This document shows, piece by piece, positions 24,383-33,459 of a DNA stretch of 40,625 bases (positions are counted from its first letter, which is position 1; each line of letters starts with the position of its first letter). Below the pieces are notes generated by a model. It did no database searches. It was not told the DNA's origin and saw only the letters and a list, made by a program, of their open reading frames with translations. This DNA is from Bacteroidales bacterium (GTDB lineage: Bacteria; Bacteroidota; Bacteroidia; Bacteroidales; UBA932), in the NCBI GenBank assembly GCA_017961175.1, contig JAGCXV010000081.1, forward strand, positions 1 to 40,625, read 5' to 3'. Position numbers and translations under genes: made by a program.

Positions 24383-25327
24383 TTACCAGGCAAGAGCGGA
24401 AGCTCCCAAAATTGCGGCGTCAGACTCGTTGAGGGCGCTTACAAGCACCTTTACCTTGCCTTGCCACAGGAATACGACTTTCTCGTTCATAGTGTCTACC
24501 AGATCCTTCATGAAGTAATCCTTGGCGTGTGTAAGGCCTCCGAAGAGGATAATGGCCTCAGGAGCGGAGAATGGGATGAAGTCCGCAAACTTCTCTCCCA
24601 TGATCTTTCCGGTATACTCGAATATCTTGATGGCCAGCTTGTCTCCCTTTTCCGCAGCGTCGAACACATCCTTGGAAGTGATGTCCTTCATTCCGTGCAG
24701 AAGGCTCTTTTCTTTGGTCTTTGCAAGCATCTCCACTGCCGTGCGGGCAACGCCGGTTGCCGAGCAATAGCACTCCAGGCATCCCTTCTGGCCGCAGCCG
24801 CAGTCTCTTCCACCCTTGACTGCGCAGGTATGGCCAAGTTCTCCGGCAAATCCGTCGTGTCCGTAAACCAGCTTGCCGTCTATAACTATTCCGCTGCCGA
24901 CTCCGGTTCCCAGGGTGATCTCGATAAAGTTCTTCATACCCTTTGCCGCACCGTACTTCATCTCTCCGATGGCTGCTGCATTGGCATCGTTTGTGATTGT
25001 AACCTTAAGTCCGCCAAGCATTTTGCTCAGTTCGTTGGCAAAGTGGACGGTCTTGCCTTTCGCCCACATCAGGTTGGTTGCCTCAACGATGTCTCCGGTG
25101 TAATAGTTTCCGTCAGGAGCTCCCACTCCCACACCGTTGATGTTGCCCAGACCTATGTCGGTAGTCATCTCGCGGATGCTGTCGCTGAGCAGAGTGATGA
25201 ACTCTTCTGCATCCTCGAATTTTGTGCTGATTACCTTTCTGGCAAGTATGTTGCCCTTTTTGTCTACTATGCCGATCTTGGCTGTCTGGCCTCCGATATC
25301 GACACCTGCAACGTAATTCTTATTCAT
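24383..25327 (-). CDS. ROK family sugar kinase (glucokinase type)
   Basis: A 314-residue kinase. The N-terminal phosphate loop VDIGGQTAKIGIVD, ITNDANAAAIGEM (catalytic Asp region), the LGTGVGSGIVIDGKLV loop and the ROK signature GFAGELGHTC with the zinc site CGCGQKGCLECYCS are all present. ROK glucokinases phosphorylate glucose or related hexoses; some act on N-acetyl sugars. There is no N-terminal helix-turn-helix, so it is not a ROK repressor. The length is usual. It lies 24 bases after cls and 15 before the dehydrogenase, in the same direction. Glucose is the most likely substrate but the sequence alone does not prove it. Confidence 0.9.
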   Translation of the reverse strand: MNKNYVAGVDIGGQTAKIGIVDKKGNILARKVISTKFEDAEEFITLLSDSIREMTTDIGLGNINGVGVGAPDGNYYTGDIVEATNLMWAKGKTVHFANELSKMLGGLKVTITNDANAAAIGEMKYGAAKGMKNFIEITLGTGVGSGIVIDGKLVYGHDGFAGELGHTCAVKGGRDCGCGQKGCLECYCSATGVARTAVEMLAKTKEKSLLHGMKDITSKDVFDAAEKGDKLAIKIFEYTGKIMGEKFADFIPFSAPEAIILFGGLTHAKDYFMKDLVDTMNEKVVFLWQGKVKVLVSALNESDAAILGASALAW

Positions 25328-25351
25328 ATCTCTGTTATTTGTTATTGTATT

Positions 25352-26845
25352 CTAAATCAATGGAGAAAGCAGACGGAAGAAGCTCTCGCTGATCTTCTGG
25401 CCAAGACTTCTCTTCTTCCAGGACTCCAGTTCCACTTTTTCGCAAATTGCCAGGTCTTGCATAAACTGCTTCTCTACAATCGCCGAGCAACCTCTGTCAT
25501 ACAGCACGCTCATCACCTCAAAGTTATGCTCAAAACTCCTTTGGTCCATATTCGCCGAGCCGATTATGGCCATGTTTCCATCCACGCTTATGACCTTGGA
25601 GTGGTTGAATCCGTCCTTGAACAGGTAAATCTTCACCCCTGCTTCCAGCAGTTCCGTTATGTATGAACGGGTCCCGTAATGGGCCATGCGGCTGTCTCCC
25701 CTTTCCGGAATCATCAGGCGAACGTCTATGTTCCCGAGAGCCGCCACCTTTACCGCATTCAGGATCGTGGAGTTCGGAGTAAAGTAAGGTGTGGTAATGT
25801 ATATCCTTGACTGAGCGCAGGTTATAGCCGTGAAGAAGCACTGCATGATTCCGGCCCAGTCGCTGTCAGGACCGGAGGATATTATCTGGGAGTATACATC
25901 CCTGTTCAGGCCGGAGAGGGTTTTCTTTCCGATCTTGATTTTCGGGTAATATTTCTTGCTAACATGCAGGCTGTGATTCAGGACAAAGTATCTGTCCAGA
26001 AGGAAACTGGCCTGAAGGGAAAAGACGCTTTCTCCGGTTATCTTTATCTGAGTGTCTCTCCAAGGGCCCGCCTCGGTTCCGTAATAATAACGGTCAGCGA
26101 TGTTCACCCCTCCGAGGAATCCGGTTTCCCCGTCCACCACCAGGATCTTGCGGTGGTTACGGTAATTGATCTTGCTCATCGGCATGAAGAAATGCACCGG
26201 AGAAAACACCAGGACCTCTATCCCGGCGTTCTTCATCTGCCGTACCAGAGACTTCCCTATGCCGCTGCTCCCCACATCATCATACATCAGGCGGACCTCC
26301 ACCCCGCTCCTGGCCTTTTCCATAAGCAGGGAGATGAACTTGTTCCCGATGCGGTCGTCCTCAAGAATATATGTCTGGAGATGAATGTGATGCTTTGCCA
26401 CTTGCATCGCATCATACATAGAATCCAGAGCGGATTTACCGTCAAAGAAAAAGTCGATATCGTTGTTGAAATCTATCAGGGAATAGCTGTTCCTTAGGTT
26501 CTGGTATATGAGTTTCCTGTACTGGGCCATATCTCCGGACAGAAATTCCGGGAAAGAGTCCAGGGCATCCTTCTCGTCTGCGCAGATTTCCTGCCTGGTC
26601 TTCAGGTCTGCCAGGCCTTTTCTGGAAAACATCTTCTTCTTGCGGTAATTCTGCCCGAAGGTAAGATACAGTATGATACCCAGATATGGCAGAAGGATCA
26701 TTACGGCGGTCCAGGAAAGCGTCTTGACAGGATCCTGCTTCCGGAGAATCATTGAAACAGAAGCATACACAGCGATGCACATATTCATCGCGTAAAGGAT
26801 AGCCGACAGAACCGGCCAGAACGTATGCCAAGAAAAAAGTATCAT
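25352..26845 (-). CDS. cls: Cardiolipin synthase
   Basis: A 497-residue membrane enzyme of the phospholipase D superfamily that condenses phosphatidylglycerol to cardiolipin. Two N-terminal membrane segments (FSWHTFWPVLSAILYAMNM and the TAVMILLPYLGIILYLTFG region) precede two HKD motifs, NHRKILVVDG (His231) and NHSKVISVDG (His415), each followed by the usual GG.N or GS.N and an acidic residue. The ATG at 26843-26845 (MILFSWHTFW) overlaps the ubiE stop as ATGA, which supports translational coupling; the longer open frame upstream lies within ubiE. The length is that of ClsA-type enzymes. Confidence 0.93.
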   Translation of the reverse strand: MILFSWHTFWPVLSAILYAMNMCIAVYASVSMILRKQDPVKTLSWTAVMILLPYLGIILYLTFGQNYRKKKMFSRKGLADLKTRQEICADEKDALDSFPEFLSGDMAQYRKLIYQNLRNSYSLIDFNNDIDFFFDGKSALDSMYDAMQVAKHHIHLQTYILEDDRIGNKFISLLMEKARSGVEVRLMYDDVGSSGIGKSLVRQMKNAGIEVLVFSPVHFFMPMSKINYRNHRKILVVDGETGFLGGVNIADRYYYGTEAGPWRDTQIKITGESVFSLQASFLLDRYFVLNHSLHVSKKYYPKIKIGKKTLSGLNRDVYSQIISSGPDSDWAGIMQCFFTAITCAQSRIYITTPYFTPNSTILNAVKVAALGNIDVRLMIPERGDSRMAHYGTRSYITELLEAGVKIYLFKDGFNHSKVISVDGNMAIIGSANMDQRSFEHNFEVMSVLYDRGCSAIVEKQFMQDLAICEKVELESWKKRSLGQKISESFFRLLSPLI

Positions 26846-27588
26846 TTCCCTACCGGTTTGAAAGCTCTGTAAAGCACCGAAATTCCTCCGGTCTGGCACT
26901 TGTGCCCGACAAACTGGAAGCCGGCCTGCGAGAGTTCTTTGCAAAACCTTTCAAATTTAGGAAATTTTTCAACTGAAGATATGAAGTATTTGTATGCGGC
27001 AGCATCTTTCCCAAGGGTAAGGGCAGAGGCCATACCCGGCATCACGTGACGGAAATAAGGCTTGTAAACCAGTCTGAACAGAGCGTTTTTCGGCTCGCCG
27101 AATTCCAGGATCAGCAGCGCCCCTCCTGGAGACAAAACCCTGAGAATCTCCCTCAGCGATTCAGGCCTGTCGTCGAAATTCCTTATCCCGTAGGCGATTG
27201 TAATTATATCCACGGAAGAATCCGCAAAAGACAGGTCAGCCCCGTCTCCCTTTTCCAGCACAGGTCTTGGATAACGGGCATTCTTTCCCTGCCAGAGGTT
27301 TTCAACCTTCTCCCGCCCCTTTTCCAGCATCCCCTCGGAGATATCCACTCCCGTAACGCTGAGACCCTTCTTTGCAAGCATTATGCTCAGGTCTCCCGTT
27401 CCGCAGGCAAGGTCCACCACCTTGATTTCAGACAACTGGCAGCCTCTTGCCAAAGCCATCTTCCTTGCGATACGCGCAGCCACACGGGTAGCACCCCTCC
27501 TCCATCTTTTGTCTATGTTCAATGAAAAGAGATGGTTGAACCTGTCGTATTCTCCGCTTATCTTGTCAAAAATCGGCGCTGTATCCAT
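26842..27588 (-). CDS. ubiE: Demethylmenaquinone methyltransferase
   Basis: A 248-residue SAM-dependent methyltransferase (UbiE/MenG) that carries out the last step of menaquinone synthesis. Family signatures are FDKISGEYDRFNHLFS-like at the N-terminus (IFDKISGEYDRFNHL), the SAM motif VVDLACGTGDLSIML, DISEGMLEKGREK and TIAYGIRNFDDRPESLREI. The length is slightly above the usual 230-245 because of a short insertion after ARIARKMALARGCQLSE. It is first of the operon and overlaps cls. Upstream, TAACTTCGCGCC lies 10 bases before the ATG and resembles the short-leader promoters of typA and the DUF177 gene. Bacteroidota use menaquinone, so MenG is the functional name. Confidence 0.95.
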   Translation of the reverse strand: MDTAPIFDKISGEYDRFNHLFSLNIDKRWRRGATRVAARIARKMALARGCQLSEIKVVDLACGTGDLSIMLAKKGLSVTGVDISEGMLEKGREKVENLWQGKNARYPRPVLEKGDGADLSFADSSVDIITIAYGIRNFDDRPESLREILRVLSPGGALLILEFGEPKNALFRLVYKPYFRHVMPGMASALTLGKDAAAYKYFISSVEKFPKFERFCKELSQAGFQFVGHKCQTGGISVLYRAFKPVGK

Positions 27589-27659
27589 AAAACAGGCGCG
27601 AAGTTACAAAACCCCGTGCCATTTTCCTCAATAAATGATTGCAGTTTCAACAAAAGTTG

Positions 27660-27667
27660 TATATTTG
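27660..27667 (+). promoter_or_regulatory. -7 element of the tRNA-Leu promoter
   Basis: TATATTTG, 11 bases before the tRNA; TTG at 27639-27641 gives an 18-base spacing. Confidence 0.6.
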
Positions 27668-27678
27668 CACTCCCTGTC

Positions 27679-27761
27679 GCCCAGGTGGTGGAATGGTAGA
27701 CACGCTAGTTTCAGGGACTAGTGCCAGCAATGGTGTGCAAGTTCGACTCTTGTCCTGGGCA
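27679..27761 (+). tRNA. tRNA-Leu, anticodon CAG
   Basis: Acceptor arms GCCCAGG (27679-27685) and CCTGGGC (27754-27760) pair fully, with discriminator A at 27761. The anticodon stem CTAGT/ACTAG encloses TTCAGGG, giving anticodon CAG. A long variable arm and the T-loop GTTCGACTC confirm a class II tRNA-Leu. CCA is not encoded. No integrated element uses this tRNA. Confidence 0.95.
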
Positions 27762-27762
27762 C

Positions 27763-27792
27763 AAAAAGCGAGATGATTTTATCTCGCTTTTT
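27763..27792 (+). terminator. Terminator of tRNA-Leu
   Basis: AAAAAGCGAGAT (27763-27774), loop GATTTT, ATCTCGCTTTTT (27781-27792), a perfect 12-bp stem. cutC starts 9 bases later without a visible promoter of its own. Confidence 0.9.
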
Positions 27793-27800
27793 CTGTAAAT

Positions 27801-28424
27801 ATGAAATTGTATCTGGAGAGCTGCTGTACAAGCATTGAAGAAGTCAGGAAGGCCTGTGAAAACGGTGCCAGCCGCATAGAATTATGCGAAAGGATAGACC
27901 TTGGAGGCATCACCCCTTCCAGGCAGTTGCTTACGGACTCTCTTTCTGTCTCAGCGATTCCCATAAATGTCATGATAAGGCCAAGGGGCGGAAACTTCAT
28001 CTATTCAGAGGAAGAAATCCTGCAGATGATCGAGGATATCCGTTCTTACAAGGAAATGGGAATAAACGGGTTTGTATTCGGTTGTCTGACTCCTGAAAAT
28101 GAGGTGGATATACCGGCGATGAAAAGACTTATGGCAGAGGCTGGCTGGAAGCCTGTTACTTTCCACAGGGCTTTTGACCAGGTTGCAAATCCTGAGAAGG
28201 CGCTGGAGGATATTATTTCTCTGGGCTGCACCCATCTTCTGACCTCCGGAAATATGGAAGATGCCTATGTGGGTAGATTCAACATAGCCCGTCTGGTGGA
28301 ACAGGCTTCAGGAAGAATCACCATCATAGCGGGAAAAGGAATAAGACCTCAGAATCTCAAGCAGATAGCAATAGATTCCAAGGCCCCTCAATTTCACGGC
28401 ACAAGCCTGTTCCAGGCATCGTGA
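27801..28424 (+). CDS. cutC: CutC family protein, short at the C-terminus
   Basis: The 207-residue product has the CutC TIM-barrel marks: LESCCTSIEEVRKACENGASRIELCERIDLGG-type start (CCTSIEEV, RIELCERI), INVMIRPRGGNFIYSEEE, GFVFGCLTPENEVD, VTFHRAFDQ, HLLTSGNMEDA and IIAGKGIRPQN. CutC proteins are usually about 240-250 residues, so roughly 35-40 are missing after QFHGTSLFQAS. The last 31 bases overlap the convergent gene ending at 28394. The truncation may reflect an old rearrangement here, or the last part of the barrel is dispensable. The historical link to copper homeostasis is weak for this family. The start codon is 9 bases after the tRNA terminator, so expression may depend on readthrough. 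Confidence 0.85.
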   Translation: MKLYLESCCTSIEEVRKACENGASRIELCERIDLGGITPSRQLLTDSLSVSAIPINVMIRPRGGNFIYSEEEILQMIEDIRSYKEMGINGFVFGCLTPENEVDIPAMKRLMAEAGWKPVTFHRAFDQVANPEKALEDIISLGCTHLLTSGNMEDAYVGRFNIARLVEQASGRITIIAGKGIRPQNLKQIAIDSKAPQFHGTSLFQAS

Positions 28425-29869
28425 GCTTCCTGGGCGGTTGAGTAGAAGCCTCCTACAGGGCGGAAGTCCTGGGTTTCCAGAGCATATCGTCCTTCCTTGA
28501 CCTTGATCACATAATAGCGTCCTTTGTCGCTGGTGAAAGCCTGTATTTCATCCGCATAGTTTGATGTCCAGCCACCCTTGTCAAAATAGATGCTCTGGCC
28601 TTTCCAGTTATACAAAGTGGCAAAACCCTTGGAGCGGGCGATAATGGCATCGTCGAAATATTCAAGTTCTTCTCCATTGGCGATACGTTTTCCTGTGTCG
28701 TCATAAACCCAGATCTCATTTGCGAGTTTTCCTCTGGTCGGATCCTGACCGTGAGCAACGATACGGTGCCCGTCAACCTTCATCGGAAGAACTTTGATAT
28801 TGTATCCGGATGCAATATATGTCCCAAAGACATTGGTAACTCTTTTATAACCATCCGAATACTCTTTAACGAGGATTTCCCCTTCTGCTTCGAAACGGAT
28901 ATCCTTAAGCGCCACCTTTTTGCCGCTCCGGTCTTCTTCTTCATTCTCAATCTCATACGCCCGATATTTCCCGGAATCCTTGTCAAAAGACAATCCCATC
29001 CACAGGATATGTCCGTCAGGCTGTCGCTTTCCCAGTATTACAACGCCCTTTGGAGTATTGGTGTAACGCTCGATGTCATAATCGGCGAAGACCCACCAGC
29101 CACCTTTTTTGCTTCTGTTGAACGCATTCATATCAACCGTTCCCCAAGGATGCTCTCCGGCGATGCTTTGAAGTTTTTCATACACGATGCTGTGCTCGTT
29201 AATTCCTGAATGCTCTGGAGTGCGGACCATTATCGGACGGGCCATAATAGGATTCCCTACTGCCGGTTTCGGTTTTTCCGGTGCCGGGGTGTAGTCCTTC
29301 AGACTCGTGCTGGTATTTGTTGATGTATTAGTGGCCGGTCTGGCTCCGGAGGGGTTGCGCATGGCGGCAAGCATCGCTTTTCCTTTTTCCGTGTTAAGTT
29401 TCATTACAACGATATTGTCCCTCATACGGATGGCATCCCACTTTTTGCCCTGTTCGGAATACTCTTTATAAAGCTTATAGGCCTTGCCGATGGTGCAATC
29501 GGCGGTGTGACTGTGGTTGTTCTTGGCTCCGCAATATGTGCAAAGATCCATCAGTATGCTCCAGTATTCCTTGTTCGTGAGAGGCTTGCCGTCTATCGGA
29601 GAGAAGAAATTGCTGTCTGAATAAGGCTCGTCTCCCCTGGTTGAACTGGAAGAAGCTGGTGCTGACGAGGAATTGGATGAAGACGATTCTTCTTCTTTCA
29701 CATAGTACTTGCAAGTGCTTTTATGCCTGACATTCTGAATCGGCTTGCCGTTATGTTCCAGTTTCACTCCACAGTATGCGCAGGAGGCATCCGGAACAGG
29801 AGTAATCTGGGCATTTGCCACAACAGAAGTGAATAAGAACGAGATAAATAGATAAACAATCTTTTTCAT
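28394..29869 (-). CDS. Exported protein with two CxxCG...HxxxC motifs, function unknown
   Basis: A 491-residue protein with signal peptide (MKKIVYLFISFLFTSVVANA, then Gln). Residues about 28-50 hold CAYCGVKLEHNG and HKSTC; residues about 105-122 hold CTYCGAKNNHSH and TADC. Both fit C-x2-C-G ... H-x3-C, a possible zinc site, separated by a Ser-rich linker. A Pro/Lys/Thr linker (about 200-225) leads to a beta-rich C-terminal half with repeated short blocks such as WVYDDTGKRIANGEEL, FATLYNWKGQSIYF and YYVIKVKEGRYALE, resembling WG-type repeats. The start at 29867-29869 is fixed by the signal peptide; a TAGATTTG element lies at 29878-29885. It is divergent from the sensor kinase gene, so it may be a target or partner of that system (inference). 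Confidence 0.78.
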   Translation of the reverse strand: MKKIVYLFISFLFTSVVANAQITPVPDASCAYCGVKLEHNGKPIQNVRHKSTCKYYVKEEESSSSNSSSAPASSSSTRGDEPYSDSNFFSPIDGKPLTNKEYWSILMDLCTYCGAKNNHSHTADCTIGKAYKLYKEYSEQGKKWDAIRMRDNIVVMKLNTEKGKAMLAAMRNPSGARPATNTSTNTSTSLKDYTPAPEKPKPAVGNPIMARPIMVRTPEHSGINEHSIVYEKLQSIAGEHPWGTVDMNAFNRSKKGGWWVFADYDIERYTNTPKGVVILGKRQPDGHILWMGLSFDKDSGKYRAYEIENEEEDRSGKKVALKDIRFEAEGEILVKEYSDGYKRVTNVFGTYIASGYNIKVLPMKVDGHRIVAHGQDPTRGKLANEIWVYDDTGKRIANGEELEYFDDAIIARSKGFATLYNWKGQSIYFDKGGWTSNYADEIQAFTSDKGRYYVIKVKEGRYALETQDFRPVGGFYSTAQEAHDAWNRLVP

Positions 29870-29977
29870 AGCATTTACAAATCTATAGCATCGCAAGTAT
29901 CTTTTTGTAGTGGAATACACCACAAGAGAACACGGGACAAAGGTTTTTCCTGTGGAATTCATAACTTTGATATCAGA

Positions 29978-32791
29978 ATGCGCCGCTATTATGCCATATT
30001 GCTTCTGTTTATCTCTTTGGGCCTTTCCGCCCAAAAAGCCCGCTTTGTCAACTATGGTCCGGAAAACGGACTCACGTCTTCTTCCGTTTATGCTATTGCA
30101 CAGGATGCCGAAGGCTCTCTTTGGATTGGCACCCGTGGCGGTCTGTTCAGGTTTGACGGCAGCAGATTCCTGCTTTTCAGCGATGGTCTTCCAGCGTCTA
30201 GGGTAACATCGCTGACCATCGACAGGAATAACCGTATCTGGGTGGGTACTACCGCAGGACTAGTGGTAATGGAGAATTCTGTCCCCTCTTCCCAGAACAA
30301 GGATCTGGCCGGCAGACACATCCGCGCACTTCTCACAGACTCTGACGGTTATGTCTGGGCGGCCACTATGGACAGCCTGATCCTGAAGCTTGAGTACAAG
30401 GATGGCATCAGGACTTTGGCATCCCTGAGATACAACAAGGTTCATTTTGAAGGAGACTATCCCTATCAGCAACTTTATGAAGATTCCGCAGGAGTCATCT
30501 GGATCGGAGGAAGGATTGTGCACTTCCAGTATATCGAGGACAGGCGCAATCCCGTGGCACGGAACGTTTTCGAGGAGGATTACTCTATGGGAAGCTATGC
30601 AGAAGCAGGGGGCGTTCTCTATGCTTTCAGCGATTATACCTCCGAACTTTTCGTTATTGAAAAAAGGGAGCTCCGTCCTGCAGGACATGTACCTGTTGCC
30701 CACGCCACCCTTCTTGCAGACAGCAAAGGAAGGCTCTGGGCGGCAGGCTCCTACGGTCTTGCAGCTGTAAATACAGTTAATCCCGAACTCTCGACAGTCT
30801 ACAAACATATCGCTGAAGATCCGTATTCCATTTCATCCAAAGAGCTTTATTGCATATTCGAGGACAATTGCGGCAATATCTGGACGGGCGGAGACAATGG
30901 GCTTTCCGTTTTATGCCCGCAGTTGCAGATTGCAAAGCCTGTGGAAGTTCCGTCCAGACAGATAACTGCTTTGATGCAGGCTTCAGACGGACGGTTCTGG
31001 GTGGGAACTGCAGACGATGGAGCGTTCATTGACGGCAAGAGTGTCGGCTATCCGGTTTCCGGACGCTCAAAAGACGGCTATGTATCCTGCCTGTATGAAG
31101 ACAGAAGCGGCACGGTATATATCGGTTACTGGAACAACACGGGATTTGACATCTGGAAGAACGGCAAAGTCAGCCGGGGGAAAATCAGCGGCCCGATTCC
31201 TGTCGAGCAATACGTGGTTGCCCAAGGAGACCGCATAACATCCAACTGGATAGCCGATTTCCTGGAAACCTCGGACGGGCGGTTCTGGATTGGATCCTGG
31301 GAAGGTGTAGGACTGAACGAATATGACAGGAAGACAGGAAAGACACTGCCGCCGGAGTGGCTGAGTCCATTCAAATATCCGTCGCCGGACAGAGATTCAA
31401 GCATTTACCTGAGTTCCCGCCTGGCCAGCCGCCTGATTGAAGATAAAGACGGAAATCTTGTATATGGCACCACCGAAGCCGGCCTTAACATAATAGACAG
31501 ACATACGCGCCTGGTTACCAAATATCTGCCGGGAAACTCAACCATTCCGGACAACTATATCACAGATCTCTGCCTGACACCTGACGGTACGCTCTGGGTT
31601 TCAACAAGAAATGGTTTATGGACTCCATCAGGAAAAGTTCTTCTGGAAGGAAAAATGGTACAGTCCGTAGAGGCCGACCAAAAAGGACGTCTTTGGGCCG
31701 GAACGGAAGAAGGCCTGTATTTTGTGGATACGGATGGCAGCATAGGTTTGGTGCGCAAAGGTTTAGGCTTCCCTTCCGACATCTACGGAGAGCACGTTTC
31801 GTGCAAATTGGCAGACGGAAGCCTGGCGTTTGGAGGACTCCAGGGAGCCTCTGTCTTCAGTCCGGACAGTCTTCTTGCCATTGACGCTTCCGGTAATCTT
31901 CCTCTTGCTTCTCTCCTGCAGCACCGCTACAGGCTGAACAATGGCAGCTGGGTTTATGAGCAGTTCAAAGGTATGCCGGACAATACGATGCCGGGCCGAT
32001 ACACTTTGGAAGAACAGACTTCCGATGTATTCGGCAGATGGGAACACGGACAGGCTCTCTCAAGGGAAATCCGCGTGCCGATGCCTCTGCTTCTCAGATG
32101 GCCTTTTTTGCTGCTGTATGCCCTGATCGCCGGAGGCTGCATCTGGCTTGCGATACGTCTGAGAGAACGCAGGACACGCCAGGAGATTGCACGTAACCTC
32201 TTCTATGCCATCATTTCCCACGACCTGAAGGGGCCTGTCTCCGATATCCGGCAGCTCTCACAAGCCCTGGCATCGAACTATGAAAGCATCCCCGAAAAAG
32301 ACCTCAAGCTGGCTCTCTCCGAAATACAACGGGCGGCAAGCGGTACATCCGACCTTCTGGACAATCTGCTGATGTGGTCTCTGAACCAAAAGCAGAATCT
32401 CAGACCACAGATGAGTGAAGAGAGGCTCGGCGATATCGTAAAGGCCGCCATCAGCAGTGTAAACGGTAAAAGCGTCAAGATCCAGGTTTCGGGAGAAGTC
32501 GACACCATCGTTACCACAGACAGGAATATGCTCACCACCTGCCTCAGGAACCTGCTCATGAATGCCATCCGTTTCTCACCGGAAGGCGGAACCATCTTCA
32601 TCGATGTTGCACAAAAAACGATCAATGTCAGGGACCAGGGCCCCGGAATGGATATACAGATTCTTGCCACTCTTTCAAAACCAGGTCATCTGGGCCTTGT
32701 TATCACTCGTGAACTATTGGAAAAAATGGGCGGTCGCCTCTGTGGAAGAAATCTTCCGGAGGGAGGCTGCAAAATGACTATAGAACTGTAA
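29978..32791 (+). CDS. Two-component sensor histidine kinase with periplasmic beta-propeller
   Basis: A 937-residue sensor. Signal peptide (RRYYAILLLFISLGLSA) is followed by about 600 residues of propeller repeats with the W-x-G-T-x-x-G-L pattern (LWIGTRGGLFRFDG, IWVGTTAGLVVM, IWTGGDNGLSVL, FWVGTADDGAFI), then a Y_Y_Y-like domain (RYRLNNGSWVYEQF), one membrane helix (about 703-726), the H-box AIISHDLKGPV (phospho-His748), N-box LRNLLMNAIRFSPEGG, G1 VRDQGPGM and G2 GHLGLVIT. It resembles the sensor part of Bacteroidota hybrid two-component systems, but the receiver and AraC output are absent; instead a LuxR-type regulator gene follows after 2 bases. The ligand is unknown. A TAACTTTG element sits 8 bases before the ATG. 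Confidence 0.92.
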   Translation: MRRYYAILLLFISLGLSAQKARFVNYGPENGLTSSSVYAIAQDAEGSLWIGTRGGLFRFDGSRFLLFSDGLPASRVTSLTIDRNNRIWVGTTAGLVVMENSVPSSQNKDLAGRHIRALLTDSDGYVWAATMDSLILKLEYKDGIRTLASLRYNKVHFEGDYPYQQLYEDSAGVIWIGGRIVHFQYIEDRRNPVARNVFEEDYSMGSYAEAGGVLYAFSDYTSELFVIEKRELRPAGHVPVAHATLLADSKGRLWAAGSYGLAAVNTVNPELSTVYKHIAEDPYSISSKELYCIFEDNCGNIWTGGDNGLSVLCPQLQIAKPVEVPSRQITALMQASDGRFWVGTADDGAFIDGKSVGYPVSGRSKDGYVSCLYEDRSGTVYIGYWNNTGFDIWKNGKVSRGKISGPIPVEQYVVAQGDRITSNWIADFLETSDGRFWIGSWEGVGLNEYDRKTGKTLPPEWLSPFKYPSPDRDSSIYLSSRLASRLIEDKDGNLVYGTTEAGLNIIDRHTRLVTKYLPGNSTIPDNYITDLCLTPDGTLWVSTRNGLWTPSGKVLLEGKMVQSVEADQKGRLWAGTEEGLYFVDTDGSIGLVRKGLGFPSDIYGEHVSCKLADGSLAFGGLQGASVFSPDSLLAIDASGNLPLASLLQHRYRLNNGSWVYEQFKGMPDNTMPGRYTLEEQTSDVFGRWEHGQALSREIRVPMPLLLRWPFLLLYALIAGGCIWLAIRLRERRTRQEIARNLFYAIISHDLKGPVSDIRQLSQALASNYESIPEKDLKLALSEIQRAASGTSDLLDNLLMWSLNQKQNLRPQMSEERLGDIVKAAISSVNGKSVKIQVSGEVDTIVTTDRNMLTTCLRNLLMNAIRFSPEGGTIFIDVAQKTINVRDQGPGMDIQILATLSKPGHLGLVITRELLEKMGGRLCGRNLPEGGCKMTIEL

Positions 32792-32793
32792 TT

Positions 32794-33447
32794 ATGAAAC
32801 AATTGAATGTTCTGCTTGTCGAAGACTCCACAGTATTTGCAATGGGTCTCAAACTGGCCATCGGGAGTGAGGAGATATCTTTCAATCACGTCTCATCACC
32901 TTCCTCAGCGATTTTATTTCTCAAGGAACACCCGGATACCGATGTTGCAGTTGTGGACATTTCCCTGGAGTCTGAAACAGATGGTCTCACGCTTCTGGAA
33001 AGCATCCGCGCCGCCTTCCCTTCCACCCGCACAATGATTCTGTCCCACTACAAGCATCCGGGATATATCCTGCTCGCCATAACTTCCGGTGCAGGAGCCT
33101 ATCTTTCAAAAGATTCTGCACCTGAAGAAATCAAGGATGCAATCTTAAAGGTGGCAGATGGCTACAGCCTGTTTTTCGGCAACACGATCCCAAGGGAGCT
33201 GATCAACTCCCTGTTCGGAAGCGACAAGGAACTTAAGGGACGTAAACCGGTGGGCCTCAGCGCCAAGGAAATGGAAGTACTCCAGCTGGTTACCTCCGGT
33301 TACAGCAATACCCAGATAGCATCGGCCCTGAACATAGCCACCACCACGGTGGAAACCTACAAAGAGCGCATCAAGGGAAAATTCGGGTTCGACACGATCA
33401 TAGAGTGCGTTGCCAGCGCAGTTGCCAGAGGCATAGTGAAAGTCTGA
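32794..33447 (+). CDS. LuxR-family response regulator (NarL type)
   Basis: A 217-residue regulator. The receiver domain has Glu-Asp (LLVEDST), the phospho-acceptor Asp55 in VAVVDIS, Ser in MILSHY and Lys in YLSKDSA. The C-terminal LuxR helix-turn-helix is GLSAKEMEVLQLVTSGYSNTQ followed by IASALNIATTTVETYKERI. It lies 2 bases after the kinase gene, is certainly co-transcribed with it and should receive its phosphate. It converges on the transglutaminase-like gene with a 12-base gap and no clear terminator. Targets are unknown; the divergent exported-protein gene at 28394 is a candidate. Confidence 0.93.
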   Translation: MKQLNVLLVEDSTVFAMGLKLAIGSEEISFNHVSSPSSAILFLKEHPDTDVAVVDISLESETDGLTLLESIRAAFPSTRTMILSHYKHPGYILLAITSGAGAYLSKDSAPEEIKDAILKVADGYSLFFGNTIPRELINSLFGSDKELKGRKPVGLSAKEMEVLQLVTSGYSNTQIASALNIATTTVETYKERIKGKFGFDTIIECVASAVARGIVKV

Positions 33448-33459
33448 TGCAGGACAGGC

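Noticed and set aside
24380..25666. Long plus-strand open frame (428 codons) opposite the ROK kinase and cls
   Set aside because: It spans two real genes on the other strand and their intergenic gap, and has no domain features.
27334..27343. CCCCTCGGA inside ubiE, similar to the end of the small cassettes
   Set aside because: It lies in conserved coding sequence, matches only 8 bases, and has no partner repeat or small ORF nearby.
27679..27761. tRNA-Leu as an integration site
   Set aside because: There is no integrase next to it and no repeat of its 3' end in the window; the only integrase-bearing element uses guaA.
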